64,000 bases of DNA from Bradyrhizobium sp. dw_78 (lineage in GTDB: Bacteria; Pseudomonadota; Alphaproteobacteria; Rhizobiales; Xanthobacteraceae): NCBI RefSeq assembly GCF_018449525.1, contig NZ_JAAVUS010000005.1, positions 1 to 64,000 of the forward strand, read 5' to 3'. Made by a program: the position numbers and the translations under genes. Shown here one piece after another: positions 7,925-15,640 of the stretch (position 1 is its first letter; the number at the start of each line of letters is the position of its first letter). Under the pieces are notes generated by a model. It did not search any database and was not told the origin of the DNA. It saw only the letters and a list, made by a program, of their open reading frames with translations.

Positions 7925-8608
7925 ATGACCCATTTGACCGATCCCGCGCGGCTGAACCCGGCCAGGACGCGGCGCGAGGCGCTGGCCCTGCTCGGCGCCG
8001 GCTCGGCCGCGTTCGGCATGGCGATGGCGCCCGGAAAAGCGCTCGCCGATCCCGGCGAGGATACGGTGCTGACGGAAGCCCTGGTGCTGCGCGATCCTGA
8101 TATTCCGGCGGCGGGGAATCCGAACGGCGATGTCTCGATCGTCGAATATTTTGATTATCAATGCCCGTATTGCCGCAAGCTGGAGCCCGAATTGCGGCAG
8201 GTGGTGCAAGACGACGGCAAGGTCCGGCTGATCTGGAAGGACTGGCCCATTCTTGGGCCGATGTCGATCGTCGCGACGCGGATGGCGCTGGCGAGCCGGT
8301 ACCAGAACAAGTTTATTCAGGCGCATGACGCGCTGATGTCCGCCAATTCGAAGCTGACCGAGTCACGTATCAGCGAATTGCTCGCCGGGGCGGGCATCGA
8401 CATCGATCGCCTCAACCGCGATCTCGTCGCCAATGAGCCGGCGATCAAGGCGATCGTGGTGCGCAATAATGAGCAGGCGACCGCCTTCGGATTCAAGGGT
8501 ACGCCATCCTTCATCGTCGGCAAATTCCGCGTGCCCGGTGTCTTGACCATGGAAGAATTCGGTCAGGTCATCGCCGATGCGCGGAAAGCGGCGGCGAGCA
8601 AAAAATAA
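7925..8608 (+). CDS. DsbA-family periplasmic thiol:disulfide oxidoreductase
   Basis: 227 residues. The N terminus TRREALALLGAGSAAFG has an RR pair before a hydrophobic core, so export may use the Tat route. The thioredoxin-fold active site is C80-P-Y-C83 in YFDYQCPYCRK, and the cis-proline loop is KGTPSFIVG. This is the Com1/ScsC-like branch rather than classical CPHC DsbA. Start chosen at ATG 7925, after GGGAGG at 7914-7919. DsbB at 5244 could reoxidise it. Confidence 0.9.
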   Translation: MTHLTDPARLNPARTRREALALLGAGSAAFGMAMAPGKALADPGEDTVLTEALVLRDPDIPAAGNPNGDVSIVEYFDYQCPYCRKLEPELRQVVQDDGKVRLIWKDWPILGPMSIVATRMALASRYQNKFIQAHDALMSANSKLTESRISELLAGAGIDIDRLNRDLVANEPAIKAIVVRNNEQATAFGFKGTPSFIVGKFRVPGVLTMEEFGQVIADARKAAASKK

Positions 8609-8627
8609 GCTCCAGCCGACAAATGAT

Positions 8628-8650
8628 CGCCCCCGTCGAAGACGGGGGCG
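8628..8650. terminator. Stem-loop between convergent genes
   Basis: CGCCCCCGTC (8628-8637) pairs perfectly with GACGGGGGCG (8641-8650) over a three-base GAA loop. It lies between the DsbA-like gene and the small minus-strand gene ending at 8678, so it can serve both as a 3' hairpin. No long T run is present. Confidence 0.55.
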
Positions 8651-8677
8651 GAGATGCCGAGCCGAACAGCCGAGCGA

Positions 8678-8884
8678 TTATCTCGACGAGATTCTGATCC
8701 AGTCTTCGTGAGCGCGCGTTTTCATCGCGTTCCAGTCGGTTGAGGCGACATCCCAATTGACGATGGTGCGACGGGATTCCGCGACCTGGCCATTGGCGAC
8801 CGTCGAGGTCTGCATCGAATCATAGACATAGACGCCGCTGATCAACAGCAGCGCACCCAGTATCATTCCCAAAAAAGTCTGCAT
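8678..8884 (-). CDS. Small single-pass membrane protein, unknown function
   Basis: 68 residues. One hydrophobic segment at about residues 3-20 (FLGMILGALLLISGVYVY) is followed by a short soluble tail with NWDVASTDWNAMKTRAHEDW. Start set at ATG 8884 because GGAGGG precedes it by six bases; an upstream frame extension lacks such a site. The topology suggests an inner-membrane anchor with a periplasmic tail. I do not recognise the family. Confidence 0.7.
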   Translation of the reverse strand: MQTFLGMILGALLLISGVYVYDSMQTSTVANGQVAESRRTIVNWDVASTDWNAMKTRAHEDWIRISSR

Positions 8885-8951
8885 GACGAACCCTCCAATG
8901 ACCGCTGACAACGTGGCCGGCGTCGGATGGTTCCGGCTGGAGACAGCCTAT

Positions 8952-9068
8952 GGCGTTTACGAGCGAAAGCCTGCCCCGGACTTGGATAGCGGGGTGGATG
9001 CCGGTTCGCGTGAAGAAAACGCGTCAAATAAAATATGAGAGCCCGGTTCTGATTCAATCAGAACCGAT
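8952..9068 (+). repeat. Dispersed mosaic palindromic repeat, family B copy 1
   Basis: Starts GGCGTTTACGAGCGAAAGC, contains CCGGTTCGCGTGAAGAAAACGCGTCAAA, and ends with a perfect palindrome at 9045-9065 (arms GGTTCTGATT and AATCAGAACC) followed by GAT. The palindrome overlaps the 3' end of the LysR gene and contains its stop codon. Related copies: 12986, 19189, 48857, 51781, 53440, 61595. Confidence 0.85.
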
Positions 9069-9962
9069 CAGGCCCTGGCTTTGACCGAACGCCCGCACCA
9101 GCCAGTCGATGAACACGCGGAGGCGCGGCGAGAGCTGCCGGCTGCGCGGGTAGAGCAGCGACACCGGCGTCGGCGAGGGTGGACAGTCCGGCAGGACCGC
9201 GACCAGGATCCCTCGTTTCAGGTCGTCCTCGACGTGGTAGCGCGGCACCTGGATCAATCCGAGACCGATGCGCGCTGCGGCGACGAGACTCTCGGCGCCG
9301 TTGACCGAGACCGTCGCGCGTAACGTCATCTCGCGCACGGCGCCATCAACGACGAACTCAAGCGGCAACAAGGCTCCGGTTCCTGACGAATGGAAGCCGA
9401 CCATGATGTGAGCCTTCAGGGCATCGACGCTCCCGGGTTGGCCGAAGCGGTCGATATAGGCCGGTGCGGCGCATGTGACCTCCTCGAGCATCGCAACCCG
9501 GCGTGCGATCATGCCGCTGTCCTCGAGATCGCCGACCCGCAGCACGCAATCGATTCCTTCGCGGATCAGATCGGCCAGCCGATCGCCCTCGCTCATATAG
9601 AGTTCGAGGCCGGGATATTCGGCGAGGAAGTCCGGCAGGCGCGGCATCACAAAATGACGCGCGAGCGTGCCGTGAACGTCCACGCGCAGCAGCCCCTTCG
9701 GCTTGGCGCCGCCGAATGCACCCTCGGCGTCCTCGAGATCGGCGATCAACGACAGGCAGCGTTTGTAATAAGCCTCGCCGTCCAGCGTCGGATTGACCTG
9801 CCGCGTGGTGCGTTCCAGCAGACGCACGCCGAGGCGGGCTTCCAGCTGTTTCACGGCATCGGTGACGGTTGAGCGCGGTAGGCCGAGATCGTCCGCCGCC
9901 AGGGTGAAGGAACGACGCTCCATCACCCGCGTAAACACCCGCATCGCGTCGAATCGGTCCAT
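9054..9962 (-). CDS. LysR-family transcriptional regulator
   Basis: 302 residues. The N-terminal winged helix-turn-helix (FTLAADDLGLPRSTVTDAVKQLEARLG) is followed by a LysR substrate-binding domain from about residue 88. The gene is divergent from an SDR gene, the usual arrangement in which a LysR protein controls its neighbour, and the shared intergenic region contains a palindromic candidate operator. The last residues, LIGSD, and the stop codon are encoded by a dispersed palindromic repeat, so the native C terminus may have been replaced. The effector is unknown; one of the SDR substrates is plausible. Confidence 0.93.
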   Translation of the reverse strand: MDRFDAMRVFTRVMERRSFTLAADDLGLPRSTVTDAVKQLEARLGVRLLERTTRQVNPTLDGEAYYKRCLSLIADLEDAEGAFGGAKPKGLLRVDVHGTLARHFVMPRLPDFLAEYPGLELYMSEGDRLADLIREGIDCVLRVGDLEDSGMIARRVAMLEEVTCAAPAYIDRFGQPGSVDALKAHIMVGFHSSGTGALLPLEFVVDGAVREMTLRATVSVNGAESLVAAARIGLGLIQVPRYHVEDDLKRGILVAVLPDCPPSPTPVSLLYPRSRQLSPRLRVFIDWLVRAFGQSQGLIGSD

Positions 9963-9978
9963 GCTTTTGTTCGTAAAA

Positions 9979-10015
9979 TCCGGATAATGATGTCGGATAA
10001 TGGATGATTATCCGA
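9979..10015. promoter_or_regulatory. Candidate LysR operator between the regulator and the SDR gene
   Basis: TCGGATAAT (9993-10001) and ATTATCCGA (10007-10015) form a perfect nine-base inverted repeat with a five-base spacer, and a further half-site TCCGGATAAT lies at 9979-9988. The block is AT-rich against its surroundings and sits between the two divergent starts, as expected for LysR-type binding sites. Confidence 0.65.
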
Positions 10016-10080
10016 AAAATAAAAGAGGCTAGCTTTCTCCCATAGACGCGGGCTTGCCGCGAAACCACAGGAGACTGAAA

Positions 10081-10821
10081 ATGACCAGTGAAACCAATAA
10101 GGTAGCTATTGTTACAGGGGCTTCTCGCGGAATCGGAGCTGCGGTCGCGGAGCGGCTGGGCCGAGCCGGCTTCACCGTCGTGGTCAATTATTCCGGTGAT
10201 GCGAAGTCCGCCGAGGCGGTGGCGCGCGACATCGAAAGCAAGGGCGGCCGAGCATTGACCGCCAAGGCCGATGTCGGTGATCCCCGCGCGGTGCGCGGCA
10301 TGTTCGACGCGGCTGAGACCGCGTTCGGCGGGGTCGATGTGCTCATCAACAATGCCGGCATCATGAAGCTTGCAAAAATCGCCGACAGCGACGATGCGCT
10401 GTTTGACCAGCAGGTCGCCGTCAATCTCAAGGGCAGCTTCAACACGATGCGCGAAGCGGCGAAACGGCTGCGTAACGGCGGCAGGATCGTGAATTTCTCT
10501 ACCAGCGTGGTCGGGATCAAGCTCGAAGCCTATGGCATCTATGCCGCCACCAAAGCGGCGGTCGAAACGATGACGGCGATCCTGTCGAAGGAATTGCGCG
10601 GCCGCAACATCACGGTCAATGCGGTGGCGCCCGGCCCGGTCGCGACCGAACTGTTCCTCAACGGCAAATCGCCGGAACTGATCGAGCGAATGTCCAAGAT
10701 GAATCCGCTGGAGCGTCTCGGTACCCCGGAGGATATCGCGTCCGCCGTCGCCTTCCTGGTCGGTCCCGATGGCGGGTGGATCAACGGCCAGGTGCTGCGC
10801 GCCAATGGCGGCATGGTCTGA
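10081..10821 (+). CDS. Short-chain dehydrogenase/reductase (FabG-like)
   Basis: 246 residues. Classical SDR: cofactor motif TGASRGIG, NNAG, an active-site Ser in NFSTSVVG and YAATK, and the C-terminal VAPGPVATELF and GGWINGQVLRANGG. NADP preference is suggested by the Arg/Ser after the glycine motif. ATG 10081 follows CAGGAGACTGAAA. It is the first gene right of the divergent LysR gene and the probable target of that regulator. A hairpin separates it from a second SDR gene. The substrate cannot be told from sequence. Confidence 0.92.
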   Translation: MTSETNKVAIVTGASRGIGAAVAERLGRAGFTVVVNYSGDAKSAEAVARDIESKGGRALTAKADVGDPRAVRGMFDAAETAFGGVDVLINNAGIMKLAKIADSDDALFDQQVAVNLKGSFNTMREAAKRLRNGGRIVNFSTSVVGIKLEAYGIYAATKAAVETMTAILSKELRGRNITVNAVAPGPVATELFLNGKSPELIERMSKMNPLERLGTPEDIASAVAFLVGPDGGWINGQVLRANGGMV

Positions 10822-10829
10822 ATCAAACG

Positions 10830-10857
10830 GCGAAGCCCGACGCCAGCCGGGCTTCGC
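10830..10857 (+). terminator. Hairpin between the two SDR genes
   Basis: GCGAAGCCCG (10830-10839) pairs with CGGGCTTCGC (10848-10857) over an eight-base loop, starting nine bases after the first SDR stop. There is only a weak T-containing tail (GTTCCCATT), so it may attenuate rather than stop transcription into the next gene. Confidence 0.5.
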
Positions 10858-10905
10858 GTTCCCATTCGACCATCCGTCCTAATCTTCGATCAAAGGAGAT
10901 ATGCC

Positions 10906-11805
10906 ATGAAACAGGTTATCGTCATCACCGGCGCTTCCAGCGGCTTCGGTGCCTTGACCGCCCGCGCACTGGCCCGCGCCGGCCACGTCGTCTATGCCAG
11001 CATGCGTGAGACGACCGGCCGCAACGCCGCGCAAGTCGCCGAAGTCGCGCGCTATGCCGCCGAGCACGGTGTCGATCTCAGGAGCGTCGAACTCGACGTC
11101 GCCTCCGACGAATCGGCGAAAGCCGGTATCGCGAAGATCGTCGCCGACAATGGGCGGCTCGATGTGGTGATCCACAATGCGGGCCACATGTCGTTCGGTC
11201 CGGCGGAAGCGTTCACGCCCGAACAATTTGCGCAGCTCTACGATATCAACGTGCTGTCGACCCAACGCGTCAACCGGGCGGCGTTGCCGCAACTGCGCAA
11301 GCAGGGCCGCGGCCTCGTGGTGTGGGTGTCGTCGAGCAGCGCGCGTGGCGGCACGCCGCCTTATCTGTCGCCCTATTTCGCGGCGAAGGCGGCGATGGAC
11401 TCGCTCGCGGTGTCCTACGCCGGCGAGTTGACGCGCTGGGGTATCGAGACCTCGATCATCGTGCCGGGCGCCTTTACCAAGGGCACCAACCACTTCGCGC
11501 ATTCCGGTTCGCCCGTCGACAAGGCGCGCGCCGCGGAATATGACGAGGGGCCTTATGCAGGTGTGCCGGATCAGGCGCTGAAGGGTCTCGCTTCGCTGGA
11601 GCCCGCCGATGCCGATGCCGGGAGTGTCGCCGACGCAATCGTCCGGGTGGTCGACATGCCCTTTGGCAAGCGGCCGTTCCGGATCCACATCGATCCGTCG
11701 CAGGACGGCGCGGAAATCGTCAACGGCGTTGCCGACCGCGTCCGCGCGGAAATGTTCCGGCGCATCGGCCTCGCCGACCTGCTCTCGCCGAGAGTGAAAG
11801 CGTGA
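10906..11805 (+). CDS. Short-chain dehydrogenase/reductase
   Basis: 299 residues, longer than the first SDR because of a C-terminal extension after the Rossmann domain. Cofactor motif TGASSGFG, HNAG in place of NNAG, active-site Ser in WVSSSSARGG and YFAAK. This belongs to the group that includes retinol- and ketoreductase-like SDRs of about 270-300 residues. ATG 10906 follows AAAGGAGATATGCC. It lies 84 bases downstream of the first SDR and may be co-regulated by the LysR protein. Confidence 0.9.
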   Translation: MKQVIVITGASSGFGALTARALARAGHVVYASMRETTGRNAAQVAEVARYAAEHGVDLRSVELDVASDESAKAGIAKIVADNGRLDVVIHNAGHMSFGPAEAFTPEQFAQLYDINVLSTQRVNRAALPQLRKQGRGLVVWVSSSSARGGTPPYLSPYFAAKAAMDSLAVSYAGELTRWGIETSIIVPGAFTKGTNHFAHSGSPVDKARAAEYDEGPYAGVPDQALKGLASLEPADADAGSVADAIVRVVDMPFGKRPFRIHIDPSQDGAEIVNGVADRVRAEMFRRIGLADLLSPRVKA

Positions 11806-11819
11806 ATGCGTAAGAAACC

Positions 11820-11851
11820 CATGACGGCGCGGCGCGTGCCGTGCCGTCATG
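11820..11851. terminator. Hairpin between convergent SDR and esterase genes
   Basis: CATGACGGC (11820-11828) pairs with GCCGTCATG (11843-11851), with additional GC pairing possible in the loop. It lies between the 3' ends of two convergent genes (11805 and 11860), so it probably serves as a bidirectional 3' hairpin. Confidence 0.55.
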
Positions 11852-11859
11852 CAGGATCA

Positions 11860-12945
11860 TTATCCGCCGCGCAGCCAGTCCAGGATCGCCGGGTTGATCT
11901 CGCGCGGATAGCAATGGCTGAGATCTTCAATCTCGCGGTAGGTGACGTCGGCGCCTGCCGCCGATAGCGCGGCCTGCGCCTGCCGCGCCCCCTGGACCGG
12001 AAACATCCAGTCGAGCCGGCCGTGTGCGAGATAGATCGGTAATCCGCGCAGCCGTTCCGCGTCCGCCGTCTCTGCCATCAGCGGGTGGAAGGTCGCGGCA
12101 ACCGGCGCCAGATGGGTGAAGGGCGACGCGGCCTCGAGCCCCGAGACGTAACAGAACGTTCCGCCGTCGCTCATGCCGGTCAACAGCAGCCGCTCCGGGT
12201 CGATGTTCCAGCGCGACCGCACCCGGTCGAGAATGCGGATCAGGTTCGCCGTGTCGGTGTCCTCGCCCATCAGCGCCCAGGTGGTTTTGTTCGGCGCGCC
12301 GGCGGTTGCGGTGGGCGCCACCAGAATGGCGCCGAAGCTGCGCGCGTCGCGCAGCCAGTTCCAGAGGAAATCGCGGCCATTGCCGCTGCCGCCATGCAGC
12401 GCCATCACCAGCGGCCAGGCGCGGTCGGGCATATAATATTCCGGGACGTAGAGCGAAAAGCCGCCACGGCGGCCTGGTCCGCTCTGGTCGTGGAAGATGC
12501 CGGTGTCTGGTTGCGCCGGCGATGCAAGCTTCGCCAGCAGGCCGGCGTCCTCGCGCAACGTGGGATCGAGGAAGAAGCTGCCCACCGGTGGAAACCTGGC
12601 GGCAAATGGATACAACGCTTCCTGCGCCCGCGGCGCGTGACGCAGCGCGCGCCACACGGCGATCAAGTCGCCATGGCCCTGCTGGACCGTGCGCAGCCCG
12701 TCGAATGCCGCGAGCGCGGCGTCGCTTGCGGTTTCCAGCGCGCTTCGGATGTCGGCGAACCCTTCAGGCCAATCGGTGAGACGGGTGCGAACGGCGCGCA
12801 ACGTCTGGTCCGGCGCGCCGGCGGCTTCCATGACACGATCGAAATCCGGTGGATTTAAATAACGGGCGACGAAGGCCAGCGCCTCCAGCGATTGCAGCAA
12901 TGGCGGAAGCACGGCCACGATGTCGTCCACCACGGCCTCGCTCAT
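11860..12945 (-). CDS. Alpha/beta-hydrolase, phospholipase/carboxylesterase family
   Basis: 361 residues. The first 150 or so are helical and not recognised; the rest is an alpha/beta-hydrolase: oxyanion region ALHGGSGNGRDF, nucleophile elbow G-M-S-D-G, acid in HGRLDWMFP and catalytic His in DLSHCYP. It resembles cytosolic esterases of the phospholipase/carboxylesterase family with an N-terminal extension. Start ATG 12945 follows AAGGAGAGG; the frame stays open upstream into a dispersed repeat, which I treat as non-coding. Substrate unknown. Confidence 0.85.
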   Translation of the reverse strand: MSEAVVDDIVAVLPPLLQSLEALAFVARYLNPPDFDRVMEAAGAPDQTLRAVRTRLTDWPEGFADIRSALETASDAALAAFDGLRTVQQGHGDLIAVWRALRHAPRAQEALYPFAARFPPVGSFFLDPTLREDAGLLAKLASPAQPDTGIFHDQSGPGRRGGFSLYVPEYYMPDRAWPLVMALHGGSGNGRDFLWNWLRDARSFGAILVAPTATAGAPNKTTWALMGEDTDTANLIRILDRVRSRWNIDPERLLLTGMSDGGTFCYVSGLEAASPFTHLAPVAATFHPLMAETADAERLRGLPIYLAHGRLDWMFPVQGARQAQAALSAAGADVTYREIEDLSHCYPREINPAILDWLRGG

Positions 12946-12985
12946 CGCCCGCCTCTCCTTCCGTGAGAATTTTCCCGCGTTCATA

Positions 12986-13076
12986 GCGTTTTCGAGCGAA
13001 GTGGAGACCGGTTCGCGTGAAGAAAACGCGTCAAAACAGGAATCTAAAGCCCGGTTCTGATTCAATCAGAACCGAT
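12986..13076 (+). repeat. Dispersed mosaic palindromic repeat, family B copy 2
   Basis: Begins GCGTTTTCGAGCGAAGTGG, continues with ACCGGTTCGCGTGAAGAAAACGCGTC and ends with the perfect palindrome at 13053-13073. It fills the gap between the esterase start and the 3' end of the HtrA-like gene; the palindrome ends ten bases from that gene's stop codon. Confidence 0.85.
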
Positions 13077-13082
13077 CGGGCT

Positions 13083-14054
13083 TCAGTGCAGCCGCGGCGC
13101 CTTCAAAAGCTTGACGCGGTCGGTCGAGGCCAGCACCACGTCGAAGGTGACGCCTTCGTGGTAGACGGTGAGCGGCACGTCGACGCCAGCGGCGCCAAGC
13201 GACCAGAGTTTCCGATAAAATTGTGTCTGGCTGGAAACTTTCTCGCCGTTCACGGCCAGGATAACGTCGCCGGCCTTGAGCTCGGCGCGCGCCGCCGGTC
13301 CCTTCGCGGAGACACCGACCACCACGACCTTGTTTTCGATCTCGGCCGAATACATCCCGAGCCAGGGCCGCGCCGGCTTGTTGATGCGGCCGAACTTGCG
13401 CAGATCGCCGAGCACGGGCTTCAGCAGGTCGATCGGCACGACCATGTTGACATGTTCGCTCTTGCCGCCGCTCTCGCGCTCAAGCTGGAGCGAGCCGATG
13501 CCGATCAGCTCGCCGCGCTCTGAAATCAGTCCGGCGCCGCCCCAATTGGGATGGGACGGATAAGTGAACAGCGCCTCGTCGAGCAGATATTCCCAATAGC
13601 CGGCGAATTCCTGCTTGGCGGCGATCCGTCCGGCGACCGACCGCGTGCGTCCGCCCGCGCCGCCCAGCACCACGCGATCGCCGATTTTAGCGGCGGCCGA
13701 AGAACCCAGCGGCAGCGGCTCGATATCGAGCCGGCCAAGCGCCTGCACCAGGCCGAAGCCGGTTTCGGAATCGAAGCCGAGCGTATGGCCCTGCATCACC
13801 CGGCCGTCGCCGAGATGCAGCCAGACCGCTTCGGCCTCGGTGATCAGGTAGCCGATGGTCAGCACCAGGCCGTCGTCGATCACGACACCGTTGCCGGCCC
13901 GTTCGGTGCCCAGATTGTCCGCGCTAAAGGCGTCGGGCGGAATGATGGAATGCAGGCCGACCACTGAGGAAAGCGCTCGATCGAGATCGAAGCTGTAATC
14001 GCCGGAGCGGGGTTGGCATGCCGGCGGCACTTTCCATTCAGTCAAAGAGGGCAT
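13083..14054 (-). CDS. HtrA/DegP-like protein with PDZ domain and lost catalytic triad
   Basis: 323 residues. A trypsin-like S1C domain (about 25-215) is followed by a PDZ domain (about 228-310, with GPAARAELKAGDVILAVNGE). Aligned by eye to DegP landmarks, the catalytic His is Tyr69 (LTIGYLI for LTNNHVI), the Asp is Gly99 (DSETGFGLV for DPRTDIALI) and the Ser is Trp171 (PNWGGAG for GNSGGP). It should therefore not cleave peptides. There is no signal peptide, so a cytoplasmic chaperone or scaffold role is likely. ATG 14054 follows GGGAGAG. The P450-like gene is 98 bases upstream on the same strand. Confidence 0.85.
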   Translation of the reverse strand: MPSLTEWKVPPACQPRSGDYSFDLDRALSSVVGLHSIIPPDAFSADNLGTERAGNGVVIDDGLVLTIGYLITEAEAVWLHLGDGRVMQGHTLGFDSETGFGLVQALGRLDIEPLPLGSSAAAKIGDRVVLGGAGGRTRSVAGRIAAKQEFAGYWEYLLDEALFTYPSHPNWGGAGLISERGELIGIGSLQLERESGGKSEHVNMVVPIDLLKPVLGDLRKFGRINKPARPWLGMYSAEIENKVVVVGVSAKGPAARAELKAGDVILAVNGEKVSSQTQFYRKLWSLGAAGVDVPLTVYHEGVTFDVVLASTDRVKLLKAPRLH

Positions 14055-14152
14055 ACAGGCTCTCCCGTTCAATCGGCGCAAGATTGGAATGGCCAAATGG
14101 CTTTTCGATCGCCGCTATCGCAGGCCCTATCTTGTCATTCGCAGCCCGGATT

Positions 14153-15409
14153 TCAACGCCCAGATCCGGATTGCTGGTCCACAACGGCATAGGTGATGCC
14201 GAGCAGAATGCCCATCGCCATCTCCAGCCCCGGACAGGCGTGAACCGGATGCGGCGCCGCGCGCCGGTTGCCGCCGAAGACCGGACAGACATCGGTGACG
14301 CCGGCGCGGAGATCCTCCTGCATCGCCTGGATGATGCTGACATAGATTTTATCGCCGGGATTGACCTGTACCGGATTCTTGCTCCCGAGCGTATGCGCCT
14401 TGACGGCGGTGCGCCACACCGCATCGGGCGTCGGCGCCATCTGCATCTCCTGTTGCAGCGCCGGCTCGATCACCTCCTGGGCGCGGGCGAACTCGTCGGT
14501 TTGTGAACTATTCTTCAGTTTCCCCTGCAAGGCCATGAAGGTCGAGGTTCTTTGCCAGGCTTTCACGGTGGCGTTCAGGTTGCCGTTCACCGTCGGCAAC
14601 ATCCCCATCATCGCGCCGATGATGACGCGCGCCAGCAAATCATTGTCTTCGGGACTCGGAAAGGCTTCGAAGAAAGCACGCGAGAGCGCGCCTTGCGGAA
14701 TCTTTCCGGCCGCGCGCAGCGAAGCCAGGAATTTTCCGACCGCTTCGCGCAGCAACTGGCCGGTTCTTTCTCCAAGCATGGTCAGCGCGACATCCGGGTC
14801 GGGATGGAAAATATAGGCCGACGGATAGGTGTAGTCGGCCGGACAGCGTGCCGGCGGAAGAATATTCGACAGCGCAAATCCGCCCGCCTGCACGAACTCG
14901 CCGTCGGGCACGTCGAACCAGTTCTTGCAGACGGCGGCCAGAACGGTATCGGATATATTCTGGATGTCGAAAGCGGCCGGATCCGGCAACGCCTTTAGCG
15001 CGGCGCGCGTTTCCTTCAGCGCGAACTCGAAGGCCTCGCGCCGGGTGACGCCCATGATGGCGGCGTTGGCCTTTGTCGATTGCTGTTCGTATTGCGGGCC
15101 CCAGTCCAGCCCGAGATAAATCGGTCCGATGCTGTTTGCAGCGCGCTCGTTATAGCCTTTGACGGAATAATTTTCGTCGGCGTTGAGGAACACCTGCATG
15201 ACCAGCTCCTTGCTGGTGACGACGACACCATCGGCGGTGCGCGCGACGCCGCCTTCCGGATTGACGGTCCCGGCCGCAACGGCCCTGGCATGGTTTGTCG
15301 AGAGCTGATCGAGCATCATGCCCCACATCGCGCTGAGGCCCTTGACCTGGGTTCGTGCAACGCTGCCCAGTGTGCTGAAAAGTTTCGATCCATCGGTATC
15401 GGACGACAT
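14153..15409 (-). CDS. Divergent cytochrome P450-like protein
   Basis: 418 residues. The C-terminal HPVHACPGLEMAMGILLG fits the P450 cysteine-ligand loop (HxCxG followed by the L helix), with Cys392 as the proposed heme ligand. Before it, TPDAVWRTAVKAHTLG and VNPGDKIYVSIIQAMQED match the beta-sheet region that normally follows the K helix. The ExxR pair is not clear (EPALQQE in that place) and the I-helix lacks the AGxDT threonine motif. Only 26 residues follow the Cys, fewer than usual. It may bind heme without normal monooxygenase chemistry, or be a peroxygenase-like relative. ATG 15409 follows GCAGGAGACC. Probably co-transcribed with the HtrA-like gene. Confidence 0.65.
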   Translation of the reverse strand: MSSDTDGSKLFSTLGSVARTQVKGLSAMWGMMLDQLSTNHARAVAAGTVNPEGGVARTADGVVVTSKELVMQVFLNADENYSVKGYNERAANSIGPIYLGLDWGPQYEQQSTKANAAIMGVTRREAFEFALKETRAALKALPDPAAFDIQNISDTVLAAVCKNWFDVPDGEFVQAGGFALSNILPPARCPADYTYPSAYIFHPDPDVALTMLGERTGQLLREAVGKFLASLRAAGKIPQGALSRAFFEAFPSPEDNDLLARVIIGAMMGMLPTVNGNLNATVKAWQRTSTFMALQGKLKNSSQTDEFARAQEVIEPALQQEMQMAPTPDAVWRTAVKAHTLGSKNPVQVNPGDKIYVSIIQAMQEDLRAGVTDVCPVFGGNRRAAPHPVHACPGLEMAMGILLGITYAVVDQQSGSGR

Positions 15410-15640
15410 GGTGGTCTCCTGCAAAGTTATCGGGCCGCGTCGAGCGCGCCCGCATACGGTCAATCGTGATGGCTTCAAAGACGCGGCGAACGCTGCCGCG
15501 CCGGCCTACGAGATATAAATTGGTTTGATTCTGAGGCGATTGCTTCGCAGTGTGCAAGCGGAGATTGATCTTTGCAATGTAAATTGCCGGCGGCGCGTAA
15601 TTTACGTCACACAATCGCAATGATTCAAACGAGTTCGGAT

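Noticed and set aside
14038..14424. Alternative-frame extension that could lengthen the P450-like protein
   Set aside because: Its translation does not resemble a P450 C terminus and it runs into the start of the HtrA-like gene, which has its own good ribosome site.
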